This document shows, piece by piece, positions 8,560 through 19,438 of a stretch of 64,000 bases of DNA; the first letter of the stretch is position 1; every line of letters begins with the position of its first letter. The stretch is from Hypomyces perniciosus (lineage: Eukaryota; Ascomycota; Sordariomycetes; Hypocreales; Hypocreaceae), in contig SPDT01000001.1 of assembly GCA_008477525.1 (NCBI GenBank), positions 4,712,001 through 4,776,000 of the forward strand, read 5' to 3'. The notes beneath the pieces are model-generated. The model saw nothing but the letters and a program-made list of their open reading frames with translations, did not search any database and was not told the DNA's origin. The translations under genes and the position numbers were made by a program.

Positions 8560-9302
8560 TAATAACCCATTTAATATAGGTTTTTATTAGGCTTTAGCCC
8601 AAAAAGCCTAAATATAAAGTAAAATAAACCTAAACCTAAAAAAAATTTTAATTATAAATTCAAGCAGAAAAAAACCTAAACTAAAAATCAATATTTAATT
8701 TAAGAAATTAAAATAAAGTAATTATATATAATAATTAGCAGTAAAAGAAAAATAATTTTATAATTTTATTATTATAAACTTATTAAACTTTAATTTAATA
8801 TTATAGAATACTAGAAAAGGATTATATTTACTAGTTAATATAAAATTAATTTAATATTTATAGTTAAAGGGTTTAATAAAGCTAAAACTGCTATAATCTT
8901 TTAAATAAAAATACTGTTAACTTTAATAATAATAACTTTTTCTATATAGATTATATTTAGGTTTTTTCCCCTCTATAAGAGGGTTTTTTATTTTAGTGCT
9001 TTAATCCTAAGGCCTTAAGCTTTAAATCTTTTCCTTTATCTAGCGAAATATAGCAAATAACTATAAAGTCAATACCCCTAGCTATTCTTTAGCAGTTTAC
9101 TAGCCAGTTAGGCCAGTCTTAAACTGACAGGACTATATAAAGGTAACTTAATATTATATCTATAGATGCAATAAAGACCTTGACTAGCTCCTACTATCCA
9201 GATACCTATATAGGCCTATATATTTAGTATTAATAGGACGTTAATAATAATAATAACAATAATAATATATCTGCCTAATAAATATATTTATAGTAATAGT
9301 AG
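8560..9302. other. RIP-degraded AT-rich DNA, no gene
   Basis: Base composition drops sharply at about 8565. No open frame was found and no match to the other families could be established by eye. The last five bases, AGTAG, are the target duplication of element G1. Confidence 0.5.
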
Positions 9303-9564
9303 TGTTAGGAGACCGGAAGCTCCGGAGCTCTCGTGATATTATATAGGCCAGAATGTATATATAAGAGCAACTATAGTCCTTAAAGATATAGAACTTTAGA
9401 GACTTGTAAACTACTGCTGCTGCTCTAAACTATTAGTTTCTAGCTTATTACCTGCTTATTAGCATTTATCTCTCCTTTAAATAACTGCTCTTTAACCTCT
9501 TTTACTTTTCTTTAAAGTTATAGCCCCTCGCTTAATCTATCTGCTTTAAAGAGGGTCTTTAATA
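9303..9564 (+). repeat. 5' LTR of G1
   Basis: It begins TGTTAGGAGACCGGAAGC, unmutated, and ends GGGTCTTTAATA, where RIP has changed the original ...TGACA. It is followed by TACTAGTC. No tRNA-like primer-binding site was recognised. Confidence 0.9.
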
Positions 9565-11559
9565 TACTAGTCTTTTACTATTCTTAATAAAAGTAAAAAG
9601 ACTATTAAAGTTAAAGATGCCTTTAGCGGTAAATAACTGGCTTACTTTTAATAAAGAGGCTGTATTTTAAATATAAAGACCTTTAAGTAGAGTTACTCCT
9701 TTAAATTGTTAACTAGGCCTTTTAAATAGTATTTTACTTATAACAGAAGAATTTAATATTTATATTTAGTAAATAAAAGAAGAATAATAAATATATTTAA
9801 AAAGGAAATATTTAATATTTTTTTAAAGGGAAAACTTTTTTTTTAAATTCTTAAAGATTAAAGGTTTATTGCCTATAACTAGCTTATTATATACTGTTAG
9901 TTTAAAATAACTTTATAAAGGCGATTAGGGTAAAGTATAAATTTAAGCTTTTTATTATAAAGGAAAGTTTTAGGCAGAATTATAGACTTTTTTTACTATT
10001 ATTAAAGGGCAGTTTAAATTATCCTTTAATACTTTTTTTTAAGTAGCTTGCAAGATTACCTATACTACTTCCTGCTTAAAAGGAGATATTTAATAGCGAT
10101 AGGTTAACTATTTTAAAGAGAAAGGCAAATCTGCTAAATTAATTATTTAAGATAAATTTTATTAATAATTTAAAGATAATAATCGCGATAGCTTAATTAG
10201 GTGCTATAAAGCGACTTTATAGATCTTTCGCCTATATTAAACTGCTAGATAGAATTTTTAGTTATTTCTCTGTTAATTTAAGATTATTAAAAGCAAGTTC
10301 TTTAAAATAACCCTTTTATAGTTTAAAATTTATATATTCTTATAATGCCTTTCCTTTATAATAAATAAACAGATACTTTACTATAAAATCTTTATAACCT
10401 AGCAGGAGTTAATTTATATTAATATAATTGCTAAGACTTTTATATATAGCTGTATTAGTAATATAAGTAGCTTTTAATAAAAGTCTCAATCATAAAGAAA
10501 ATATAAAAAGACTAGATTTACTAGTTAGCAGGGATTATATTAAAATTATACTATTAATACTTTAAAGAATATAATAATTAAAGTATTTAAAGGTTTAAAT
10601 GAATAAAGAAACCTTTTTAGTTTAGTAATTTATTAGAAATATAATAGTCTTTACTATAAGATTTCCTATTAAGCTTTTAATTATATAAAATATAATAGTA
10701 AATATTACTTTATTAAAAAGTATAATAACTTTATTTAGCTATACTTTACTGGCAGAAATGCTAAACCTGCGGTTTATTAAGCCTAGGAATATAATTGCTA
10801 TATAGATTTATTTATAAAATAACTAGAGAAAATATAGTTAAGTAATTACTGGCAATATATAAATGCCTTATTTAATCCTAGCAGTAATATTTATATTATC
10901 TTTTTATAATAAAAGGATTAATTAAAAAGTTTATTACTAGCTTTTAAATTTACTGTTATTTTCTTAGGTATTTCTGCTATAATTTATAGCTATATAGATA
11001 TATTTATAACAATAGTTAATAACTAGGGAGTAGAGAAGAAGTGGCTACTTTATTGCATTATTGCTGATAGCCTAAAAGACTTTATTTTAAAAAAACTTTA
11101 ATTTTAAAAAGCTAATTTTACTTTTTTATAAAAGTATAATTAATAGAATTATCTTTTAATTAGGGATTCTATTACTTTAATAGCCTTTAAAAAGCAGCGA
11201 TAATAAACTATTAAAGAAGTTTAAATAGCTTTTATATTAGTAATTAAAAAGAAGTTAAAAGTTAAGCTAAAAGTTTTAGAAAACCTATTATTTTTTAACT
11301 TAAATAAAGCTACTTCTTTACAAGACTATAAGTTAGCTTTATATTTAAAATTGCTTCCTATATATTATAATTTTATTAATATTTTTTCTGTACAAGAAGC
11401 TGTTAATATATTAGTAAATCAATAGTATACTATTGAGTTAAAAAATAAGAAAATACTTTTATAAAGTCTTATCTATAACCTAATATTTAAAAAGCTGAAA
11501 GCTTTCCGCGAGTATTTGGAAAAAGCATTATAGAATATATAGATTTAGTGGTCTATTAG

Positions 11560-13100
11560 TCCTGTAAATGCCCCTATAATCTTTATATTAATGAAAGGCA
11601 GTAAACTGTAAATATATATTAATTTCTATACTTTAAATAAAATAACTTACAAGAATTATACTTTTTTATTAGTAAGTAAAGGCTTTTAATAAGCTAGCTT
11701 TATTTAGTTTTCGCATTAAATATAGGCTAGGGAAATTTAACCCTGCTAACACTTTATCTTAATACTTTAATTTTTATAATTTTATTAAGATTAAAGAATT
11801 ACAGTAAGGCTATATATTAATAATTTTATAGTGTTTTTATAGTATAAAAGCTAATAACCTATATAAACTAAAAGGATTTGTAGCAGTATATTATAATCAC
11901 TAGGCATATATAAAGTTGCCTATAGATAGGAGTATTACTTTAATATCGCTTTAGGTTAAAGGGTAGGGATTTAATGCTATTTAATAGATAGCCTACCTAT
12001 AGAGTATAGTAGCTAGAGTTATAACTGCTGGTTTACAGGTTATATAGTAGACTACTGCAGGTTTACTGATAGAACTATAAAAGTCTTTGCGCTTAGCTAT
12101 TTTATAAGTTTAATAAAGAGATTACTTTATATAATAAAAGGTTTAGAGTTAAAGAGTAGTTAATATATCTTATAGTAGTAACTAGGTTATTAATAATAAC
12201 TAGTTAATTTACTATTAAAGTAAAGTCTATATATTAATAAATCTTTATATTAAAATTTTAATATTACTTTATAATAATCTAACTGCTAGATATTAAAGAG
12301 TTAATTATACTTTAAAATATATTATATTAACCTATTATTAGTAAAGTATAAAGTAAAATATTAAATATTATATATTTATATATGATATTTACTAGATAAT
12401 AAAGGCAACAATTTATTAACTTTATAGTGAATTTATTTTATTACTAATACTAGAAAAAGCCTTTAAAGAAATTTTTATAGATTTTATTATAGATTTACTA
12501 GAAATCTTAAACTATAAAGGCAAATATTTATATAATATAATTTTTATTATTATTAATTAATATATAAAATATACCCTATATATATTTATAATAATATATA
12601 TCATAAATAGTAGAGTTATTAACCTTTTTATAAAATATATTTATTTAATTGTTAAAATACTATAAGGAATTATCTTTAATAGAGATTAATTATTTAAATC
12701 TAGATTTTAGCGAAGTCTCTATTACTTATTTACTTATAAATAGTAATTTAGCACCACTTTTTACCTATAAACTCATAGTTAAACTAAATAGCAGAATTAA
12801 ACTTTAAAGTATTATTTATATTCTTTTTATAGTAAATAATAAGATAACTGGCTATAAAAACTATCTTTTATTTAATTTATATATAATAGTATTAAATATT
12901 CTGCAATTAGCTATTTATTAGCTTTTTTATTATTTAGCTATAAACTTAATGCTTTAGGTTATAATAGATTAACTTACTATAAATATTATATTAATACTAT
13001 TATAAAGGTGGAAAAGCTTTAAACTATTTATAAAATAGTTAAATAAATATTATAATAAAGCTAAAAAAAATATAAAAAGTAATATAATATTTTACCGACT
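11560..13100 (+). pseudogene. G1 pol remnant: RT start, RNase H end, integrase
   Basis: Around 11590-11680 the frame reads like the gypsy RT entry (basic-Gly segment, then INF-x-LNKIT-KN). It then jumps to an RNase H end at 11711-11760, where a YRPGKxNPADxLSRR-like run is visible. The integrase core lies at about 12460-12960, starting from a PLKEIFIDFI-like run and continuing to the usual DD35E spacing region. Many TAA/TAG codons interrupt every domain. The RT palm with its YLDD box is missing, removed by the deletion. Confidence 0.75.
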
Positions 13101-15203
13101 TCAAAAGAAATTTACTGCAGGCAATTAAGTATTATTTTCTATAAAATACCTAAAACTCTAATAACCTAGTAAAAAACTTGCTAAAAATATATTAATCCCT
13201 ATTAAATTAAACGCTAAATTAGAATAAATAGATTAATATATTAAATGTATTTTTTATTTTCTATTAAAATTTATAATGTTTTTAATATTATAAATTTTAA
13301 ACTGTATTATAGCTATAAAGGAGAACCTTTTAAGTTAATAAATTACCCTTTTAGCATTAAAGAGATATTTAAAGTTAAGAAAATTATTAATTATAAGTAT
13401 AAAGGGATATAATGTTTATATTTAATTAAATAAAAAGATTATTTAAAAATTAATAATATTTAATAAAAGAAAAATAATTTTATTAATAGTAAGTTAATTT
13501 AAAAGTATAAGTAGCGATTTACTAGTAAATAACTAGCTATTACTATTAAGTATTATAAAGTTAAAGGGAGTAAAGTACTGCGCAGTTTTAATTAATTAAT
13601 TAAAAATAGAAAATAAACTTGCAATAGTATATATCTTACAGTAAATAAACATTAATACTATTACTAAATAACAGTTAATTATCTTCATCTTTAAACAGCA
13701 CTTTATTGCAATCTTTTATAGTAGTAAAATATATTTAAAGAAATATAAGAATTTTAGTATATTAATATATTATATAGTAATTAGCTAAAAACTGCCTATT
13801 ATAAATAAAGAAATATATACTAGAATAAAAGTATATATAATAGCAGTAATAATAGTAAAAGAGTTTATTTAATTAAAAGTAATTTAAAGGTTTAAGGGCT
13901 TTAAATTTTAATAATAATACTGCTTATTCACTATAAACTTTTTCTCTTTTTACTTTTTAATTAGGCTTAACTTTTATTATATTAATGTAAAGTTCTTTTT
14001 ATATTAGACTTATAGTAATATTATTATAGATTAGGTTTTTATTAGCTGCTATTATATAATTAAAAAGTAATATTCAAGTATTTACTTTATTAATAAAGGA
14101 CTTTTAGGAATATTAAATTAATGCTTTAATAGTATTAATAAATTAATAGGCAATTAAATTATATAATTTATTATTTACAAAATAATAAAAATATTTCTTA
14201 AAAGCAGTTAAAATAATATAAATTAATATAAAAAGTTTTGCTTTTTAATTATATAAAATTTATATTTATTATTATAATATTAAAGAGGTTTTTTTTTTAA
14301 TTTTGCATTTTATTTAATTAAGAGGTTAAAATAATAATAGTATAAGGCAGGGTATTTATAGTAAGTTAGCAGTAGTTAATAATTATATCTATATTAGAAT
14401 ACCTATTAAATTAAATTGCTAGCAGTTTTACAGCATTTTACTAGTAAAGGTATAGCAATTTTAAAAGGAGGGTATTTTAATAAAGATATAACTAAAGTAG
14501 TATTGGCTATAAGCGAAAATAGGCTTGCTATATTAAAGTTCTTAAATACTATAGGATTACTATTATTTTCTAAAACTAGGCTATAAGTGTATTAAATAGG
14601 AAGTTATAGTAAAAAATTAACTATAAAAAACTTATAAAGCAGTAATATCTATTATAAAAGGAAAAAGAGAATTTATAATAGTAGGCTAAATTAAGAAAAG
14701 AGAACCGCTATTATATAATAAGTTAGTTAGTAATAAAAAGTAAAAGGAAGGAATATTTATAGAGAAAGTGTTTATAAAGAGAGAGAGGGTAAAAGAGAGA
14801 GAGAGATAAAGAGGAAAAAAAGAAAAAAAAAGAAAAATAAATAAGAATTAAAGTTATAAATAAAAAGAAAAGTAAAGTAAAAGTATATATAGTATATTTA
14901 TATGTAGTAGTAAATTAAAAGAAAAAAAATAAAGTAAATTATTTATATATTAACAGTAAAAGGTTAATTTATTATATAAAAATTTTTTATTACCTTTTAA
15001 ATTTAATTATATAAAAGTATATTTTTAAATTATAAAGTTAAAAACTTTTTAAGCTATTAAATATATATTAAAGTATTTAAATTTAAGGCTTAAAAAAGCG
15101 TTTATATAGAAAATAGTTACTGTTTAATACAGTAATAAGGTATTAAAAGTTAAAAAAGAGCTAATTAAATATAAAGTCTTTGCTAATATTAAGGTTAATG
15201 CTA

Positions 15204-15220
15204 TAAAAGGGGGGGCAGCC
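15204..15220 (+). other. Polypurine tract of G1
   Basis: AAAAGGGGGGGCAGCC sits directly before the 3' LTR, the expected place for plus-strand priming. The matching tract in G2 is at 30149-30168 on the minus strand. Confidence 0.7.
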
Positions 15221-15482
15221 TATTAAAAGACTAAAAGCTTTAAAGCTTTTATAATATTATATAGGCTAGAATATATATATAAAAGTAACTATAGTCTTTA
15301 AAGATATAGAACTTTAAAGACTAGTAAACTACTGCTATTACACTAAACTACTAGTTTTTAGCTTATTACCTGCTTATTAATATCTATCTCTCCTTTAAGT
15401 GACTGCTCTCTAACCTCCTCTACTTTTCCCTAGGGTCGCAGCCCCTTGCCCGATCCGTCTGCCCTAAAGAGGGTCTCTGACA
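15221..15482 (+). repeat. 3' LTR of G1 with internal RIP boundary
   Basis: Same 262-bp length as the 5' LTR. Its left two thirds are RIP-mutated, but from about 15400 to the end it keeps CCTCTACTTTTCCC, GGGTCGCAGCCCC and CTCTGACA where the 5' LTR has T/A. Confidence 0.9.
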
Positions 15483-15690
15483 AGTAGCCAGAAAGATAGG
15501 AAGTACTATTAATAATGGCTGGCTAATATAGCCTTAAGGAACGGGCTAAGGGCAGGAGGTAAAGGGATTTGTTTATTTGTTTGTTTTATTATTATTGTCC
15601 ATTAAGTAAGCTAGATACATAAAGCCATATCTGGGCAATAGGACGTTAGGAGCCATTAGCCTAAGGCCAATATTCGTTAAGTTTTGATTT

Positions 15691-15769
15691 TATTGAAATA
15701 AGCCTATAAGTGGCAAAATATACCTTGCTTTAAGCGAAGGCGTCTTTACTTTTACAGTTTGGTTTAATA
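15691..15769 (+). repeat. Left LTR of the TRIM
   Basis: 79 bp. Differences from the right LTR are mainly transitions; the TA ends are RIP products of TG/CA. Confidence 0.85.
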
Positions 15770-15786
15770 GGTTATGAGTCCCTGCC
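15770..15786 (+). other. Primer-binding site of the TRIM, half-tRNA type
   Basis: GGTTATGAGTCCCTGCC directly follows the LTR. GGTTATGAG is the complement of CTCATAACC, the anticodon loop and stem of initiator tRNA-Met. Priming by the anticodon half of that tRNA is known for Drosophila copia and yeast Ty5. Elements H, E and F carry RIP-altered forms of the same site. Confidence 0.75.
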
Positions 15787-16135
15787 TCTTCCACTGCGCT
15801 TAAGTTCAAATCCCAGAAAAATCCCAGATTTTTTCAAGCTAAGAAATCGGCACTAAGTCCAAAGAGCAATAAGCCCGAAGTTAAACCAACTTGACCCCAG
15901 AAAGGGCTTGGGAACCCCTTGCAATCGGTATCCGAGGATAAATCGGCATTATTAATAAGACCGAGATCAAACTCTACCTATCGTTTAACCGAACTTTAAC
16001 CTATAATTCTACTGAGACTACGCAAATTAAGTAAGTCGTATAGTAGTATGGTTTTGAATACTGCAAGTTACAAGTAACTAGGCATAAGTTCTAATCCAGC
16101 TTATATTTTCAATTATTAATAATGAAAGTTTATCT

Positions 16136-16144
16136 GAGGGGGAA
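16136..16144 (+). other. Polypurine tract of the TRIM
   Basis: GAGGGGGAA directly before the right LTR, the usual copia arrangement. Confidence 0.75.
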
Positions 16145-16223
16145 TATTAAAACAAGCCTATAAGTTGCAAAATATACCTTGCTTTAAGTAAAGGCGTCTT
16201 TACTTTTACAGTTTGGTTTAACA
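16145..16223 (+). repeat. Right LTR of the TRIM
   Basis: 79 bp, ending TTTAACA, followed by the target duplication GATTT. Confidence 0.85.
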
Positions 16224-16228
16224 GATTT

Positions 16229-16856
16229 AACAAAGGGAAATAGAGGTTGTTTCATTAATCTATATCAGTAAGTGGGGGGCTGTAGGGGTTGGTTCCTCTA
16301 CCAGCTCCTAAAAGTCTTTGTAGCCTATAAGGCCTAGAAGGTAAGAGAGGGGAGTCTTACTATAAGGGATTTCTGGGAGGAAGGGTCTAACCATTTTGCA
16401 CTTAGCAAAATAGCCTTATTCTTTAGGCTTGCTGCACCTACACTAGGCCAGTATATTATATCTAAAACAGTCATAGTATTTTTGGAAGTCCCTGTATCTT
16501 AACCTTGTAGCTACACGTAGTCTATCTTACAGCCACGCTCCAGCCAACTATAGTCTGTGATTGGTCCACTAAGACTATTCTTTGTATGCATCCTCATTAC
16601 AGAGGTTACACAAGCACAGCCATTATACTAAAATCTCAGCCCTCGGGCTGTTAAAAGCTTACTCCTTTAGCACCTCGGAATCTAGAATCGGCAAGTGCTC
16701 GTGCCACGCCCCACTTATTTGCAGGTTCGGTGTCCTCCCAGCTCATAAGCTGGTGCTCAACACCAAGGCGGCCATATCAGCAACGCGGCCATATCAGCAA
16801 CGCGGCCACTTTTCCTATTAATTCAGCTTCCTTACAGAATATCTCAACACCACAAA
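16229..16856. other. Intergenic, mildly degraded, with a 17-bp tandem repeat
   Basis: No gene is supported. One short frame (79 codons from 16582) has no protein-like features. It contains the tandem repeat listed separately and probably the upstream part of the transposase fragment that follows. Confidence 0.4.
16768..16808 (+). repeat. 17-bp tandem repeat, 2.4 units
   Basis: The unit GCGGCCATATCAGCAAC occurs twice exactly, followed by a 7-base partial unit. Function unknown. Confidence 0.9.
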
Positions 16857-17024
16857 ATAGCACACTCTAGCGACGTTGAAATTCATGTACAGCAAGCCTT
16901 GGAGTATATACAGGCAAATCCTGATGCAAAAATAGCTGCTGTTGCGCGAGAATTCGCAGTCCCATTATGCACGTATCAAGCCCTTCGGCATATTATGTTT
17001 GCTTTCGGTATAAGCTTAAATTAG
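16857..17024 (+). pseudogene. N-terminal fragment of a Tc5/pogo-type transposase
   Basis: A 55-codon frame reads AHSSDVEIHVQQALEYIQAN, then PDAKIAAVAREFAVP, the helix-turn-helix (psq/CENP-B-like) start typical of fungal Tc5/pogo transposases. The expected initiator reads ATA (16857-16859) within CACAAAATAGCA, where ATGGCA would be a good start; a single G-to-A change (RIP on the other strand) explains it. The frame ends at TAG 17022-17024 and the DDE catalytic part is absent. The DNA beyond is unrelated. Confidence 0.6.
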
Positions 17025-17232
17025 ACGCGTTACAAAAGTCCGGCATCACACCGAGGTTGACCGCTGCCCCAAGCTGACTAACCCCACGGGGCTAAGTTGA
17101 CTTTGTGTTAATGATTGAGTATTATTCGTAAGCTGTGCGAAGATATAAGGCCTTCACAGTTCGCGGATCAGGCCTGAGCCGCTTCATTTTCCGCCGCTAC
17201 ACTTACTTTAAGGAGCCAACTATTGTGAGAGC
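17025..17232. promoter_or_regulatory. Upstream region of the Zn2Cys6 gene
   Basis: 208 bp of normal composition. It includes an imperfect inverted repeat around 17075-17105 (CTAACCCCACGGGGCTAAG), perhaps a leftover transposon end. No clear TATA box. Confidence 0.3.
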
Positions 17233-18219
17233 ATGGGTGGGAACGGCGAACATGACATCGATTCGGCCCATGACCACGAAGCCACATCGAAAAGCTGCGA
17301 GGCATGCAAGGCCGCGAAACGAAAATGCGGCAAACAGAAGCCAGTATGTGGACGTTGCAGGACAAGTGCAACAAAATGCTGCTATAAGCCAGGCGGGCGC
17401 CGTGGTCGGCCGCGAAGGGTCTCAACGGAAGCGGAAACGCAAACGTCGCGCCGAACTCTGAGGATATTAGCAAGCGTTACCGGCGTGAGGGATTCAAGAT
17501 TTGAGCTTGGAGACCAGAACCAATCTGTTCCTTACGTGCCACCGTTGACAACCTGCACTGTTTCGCAACGCCATGACATGGTTACCACACTTGCTACCCC
17601 CGAGCCTGATCTGCCTACGGAAGTTCTGGAATCAAACAGCACTTGGACAAGTACAGAGCCTGATTCACCCACGAACGAATGCCCTTTAATACTGGAAAGT
17701 ACCAATGCATTGGAGGCCATTGTTGACGGATATTCTCCGCCCAATCTCTCAATATCAGCTGACCCCCAAACACCACTTCCCTTCTGGCCACATGATCTTC
17801 CTGGCTCGAGTGACTATGCCGACATCCAAGATCAAGGAGGCATTCCGCTTGGTTTAGGCACAAACTTTCAGCCACCATATTCCGGCCGGAGTGTTCTCCT
17901 AAAGGACGAAATTTATCATCAACATATTTGTCATCCGGCGTTGATGACCCTATTGGCAAGTAGAAGCAGCATCCGCAACAAGCTACCAAATACTGCTTTA
18001 GTTGCTTGTCTGAAGATCGAAAGCCTCCTCCGGCATACATGGACCGTCCACGCTAAATGTGTTATCTGTAATGACGACAAGTTGGTAAAAAGTATATGGG
18101 CAAGCATTGCGAACGAAGTACTGGAATTACGCGGCGAGATAGATCGCTGCATTCTCCCTCCTCCCGCAGGGCTGACATCTAGCCTGGAAGATGTAAACGG
18201 ATTTGGTGCCTTCTTCTAG
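17233..18219 (+). CDS. Zn(II)2Cys6 fungal transcription factor, AflR-like layout
   Basis: 328 residues without introns. The N-terminus holds a binuclear zinc cluster at residues 22-49: Cys22, 25, 32, 39, 42 and 49, spacing CX2CX6CX6CX2CX6C, with the basic run KAAKRK between Cys25 and Cys32. A basic RRGRPRR linker at about 55-61 follows, which fits DNA binding and nuclear import. The middle (about 100-190) is Pro/Ser/Thr-rich. The C-terminal part (about 235-320) has LPNTALVACLKIESLL and spaced Cys-His residues, like the regulatory region of AflR-type pathway regulators; this is a weaker match. The protein is shorter than most Zn2Cys6 factors, which carry a long middle homology region. No biosynthetic genes lie nearby in the window, so its targets are unknown. 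Base composition is normal and no RIP-type stops occur, so it may be functional. Confidence 0.85.
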   Translation: MGGNGEHDIDSAHDHEATSKSCEACKAAKRKCGKQKPVCGRCRTSATKCCYKPGGRRGRPRRVSTEAETQTSRRTLRILASVTGVRDSRFELGDQNQSVPYVPPLTTCTVSQRHDMVTTLATPEPDLPTEVLESNSTWTSTEPDSPTNECPLILESTNALEAIVDGYSPPNLSISADPQTPLPFWPHDLPGSSDYADIQDQGGIPLGLGTNFQPPYSGRSVLLKDEIYHQHICHPALMTLLASRSSIRNKLPNTALVACLKIESLLRHTWTVHAKCVICNDDKLVKSIWASIANEVLELRGEIDRCILPPPAGLTSSLEDVNGFGAFF

Positions 18220-18402
18220 TTAGCGGGCTGGCTAGGATGTACGAAATGAATTTTAGTGACTCTATTGATAAAAATCATATAATATACAAGGTCATTATTG
18301 GTTCTCATCTGCAGTAGTATGTCCTGGGTGTATGCAGGGTTGTCAATAAATAAATTCAATTCAAATTGAGCCCTTCTAGAGCCAGTATCGCTCCAGACCC
18401 TT
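18220..18402. other. Spacer between the Zn2Cys6 gene and the LINE fragment
   Basis: No gene. The left edge of the LINE fragment is not sharply visible and may lie anywhere to about 18480. Confidence 0.35.
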
Positions 18403-19438
18403 ATGGCAACCACGAAATCCACCATTTGTAGAATGGAAACTGTCCCGGGAAACGGCCAAGCACGGCATGGAACTCTTCCGACTTGGCCTGCAATAGGCGA
18501 CTTCGTCACTCAACTCTTCAAAGGGTGCCTGAAGATCGGATACCACCCCGAATCCTTCAGGAACGCAGAAGTCACCATCATCCCCAAGCCCGGCAAGCCC
18601 GAGAAAGCCTACACCACCCATAAGGGTTACCGGCCTATCTCGCTGCTGTCGTGCATTGGGAAAGGACTCGAAAGACTCTTGGCCAAGAGAATCTCCCTCC
18701 TCGCGATAGAACACAAGATTCTCCCGAAACAATACTTCGGAGCCCTCCCCAAACGGGCAGCTACAGACTTAGTTGCATGCCTCGTTCACGACGTCGAGGT
18801 TACACTGAGCAAAGGCGAGGTGGCCACCCTCCTCACACTAGACATCCCTGGAGCCTTTGACATCGTTATGAAAACCCGACTGGTCCTATGACTTAGATAA
18901 CAAGGATGGCCCACACCCTTTGTGAGGTGGACTGAGTCCTTTATGAGCAAGCGCACGGCGTTAGTCCGAAAGGGCGACGGCACCACCCTCCCCGAAAGCT
19001 CGCTGGAATGCGGCCCCCACAAGGCTCCCCCATATCCCCTATTATCGCTATGCTGTACTTCTAACCTATTCTGTGGATGGGCTAGCCCTGGATGCGCTTT
19101 GGCTACGCCGATGACGTTGCCATACTACTCACAGGCGAAACGACCAGAAAGACAACTAGACTGATGCAGTGGGAACTGGAAGCCACCCGAGGTTAGGGAG
19201 AGGAAAAAGCAATCTCCTTTGACCCTGACAAGGCGGAACTTATCTATTTCTACTGTACCAGAGGCCAAACCCATGATGAAGGCGTAATCTTTAGGGATAA
19301 AAACATCGATCCCAGCCCCAACGTCAAGTGGCTCGGAGTCTACCTAGACTCCTGCCTGACCTTCAAAAAGCACGTAGAAACCCTAGCAGGGAAGGCACTC
19401 AAAGTCGCCAACGTTTTACGATCCCTAAACAGAACTTA
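18403..19438 (+). pseudogene. Non-LTR (Tad/jockey-type LINE) reverse transcriptase fragment
   Basis: The first frame (18403-18891) contains VTIIPKPGKPEKAYTTHKGY, then RPISLLSCIGKGLERLLAKR and LTLDIPGAFD, the fingers and first catalytic Asp of LINE RT. Two stops follow in frame, TGA at 18889-18891 and TAA at 18898-18900, each one C-to-T step from CGA and CAA. A one-base deletion near 19015 breaks the CGPPQGSPxSP box. The frame continues with the palm motif FGYADDVA (catalytic DD at 19110-19115) and LGVYLDSCLTFKKHVETLAG, then stops abruptly at LNRT (19438). The endonuclease, the rest of ORF2 and the tail are missing, so this is a truncated dead copy. It abuts the end of the OrsD-type pseudogene on the other strand. 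Confidence 0.85.

Larger units (their letters stand above)
9303..15482 (+). mobile_element. Ty3/gypsy LTR retrotransposon G1, RIP-degraded, with RT deletion
   Basis: 6180 bp with two 262-bp LTRs and a perfect 5-bp target duplication AGTAG (9298-9302 and 15483-15487). The two LTRs differ almost only by C/T and G/A. The internal region keeps readable traces of RT start, RNase H end and integrase, all riddled with stops. Compared with its relative G2 it lacks about 0.84 kb carrying most of the RT. It marks the junction between AT-rich DNA and island 2. Confidence 0.9.
15691..16223 (+). mobile_element. TRIM-like miniature LTR retrotransposon (533 bp)
   Basis: Two 79-bp terminal direct repeats (15691-15769 and 16145-16223) enclose 375 bp with no coding capacity. 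A perfect 5-bp target duplication GATTT lies outside both ends (15686-15690 and 16224-16228). The repeats start TATTRAAAYAAGCC (TGTTGAAACAAGCC before RIP) and end TTTAAYA. A primer-binding site follows the left repeat and a polypurine tract precedes the right one. This is a complete non-autonomous copia-type element, mobilised in trans by an unidentified relative. Confidence 0.85.

Noticed and set aside
15758..15835. tRNA-like A and B boxes (GGTTTAATAGG and GTTCAAATCCC)
   Set aside because: No cloverleaf could be formed. The first box is the end of a 79-bp LTR plus primer-binding site, which explains it better than a tRNA gene or SINE.
17135..17473. Overlapping frames around the start of the Zn2Cys6 gene on both strands
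   Set aside because: They are shadows of the zinc-cluster reading frame; basic runs come from the complementary or shifted reading of Arg/Lys-rich codons.
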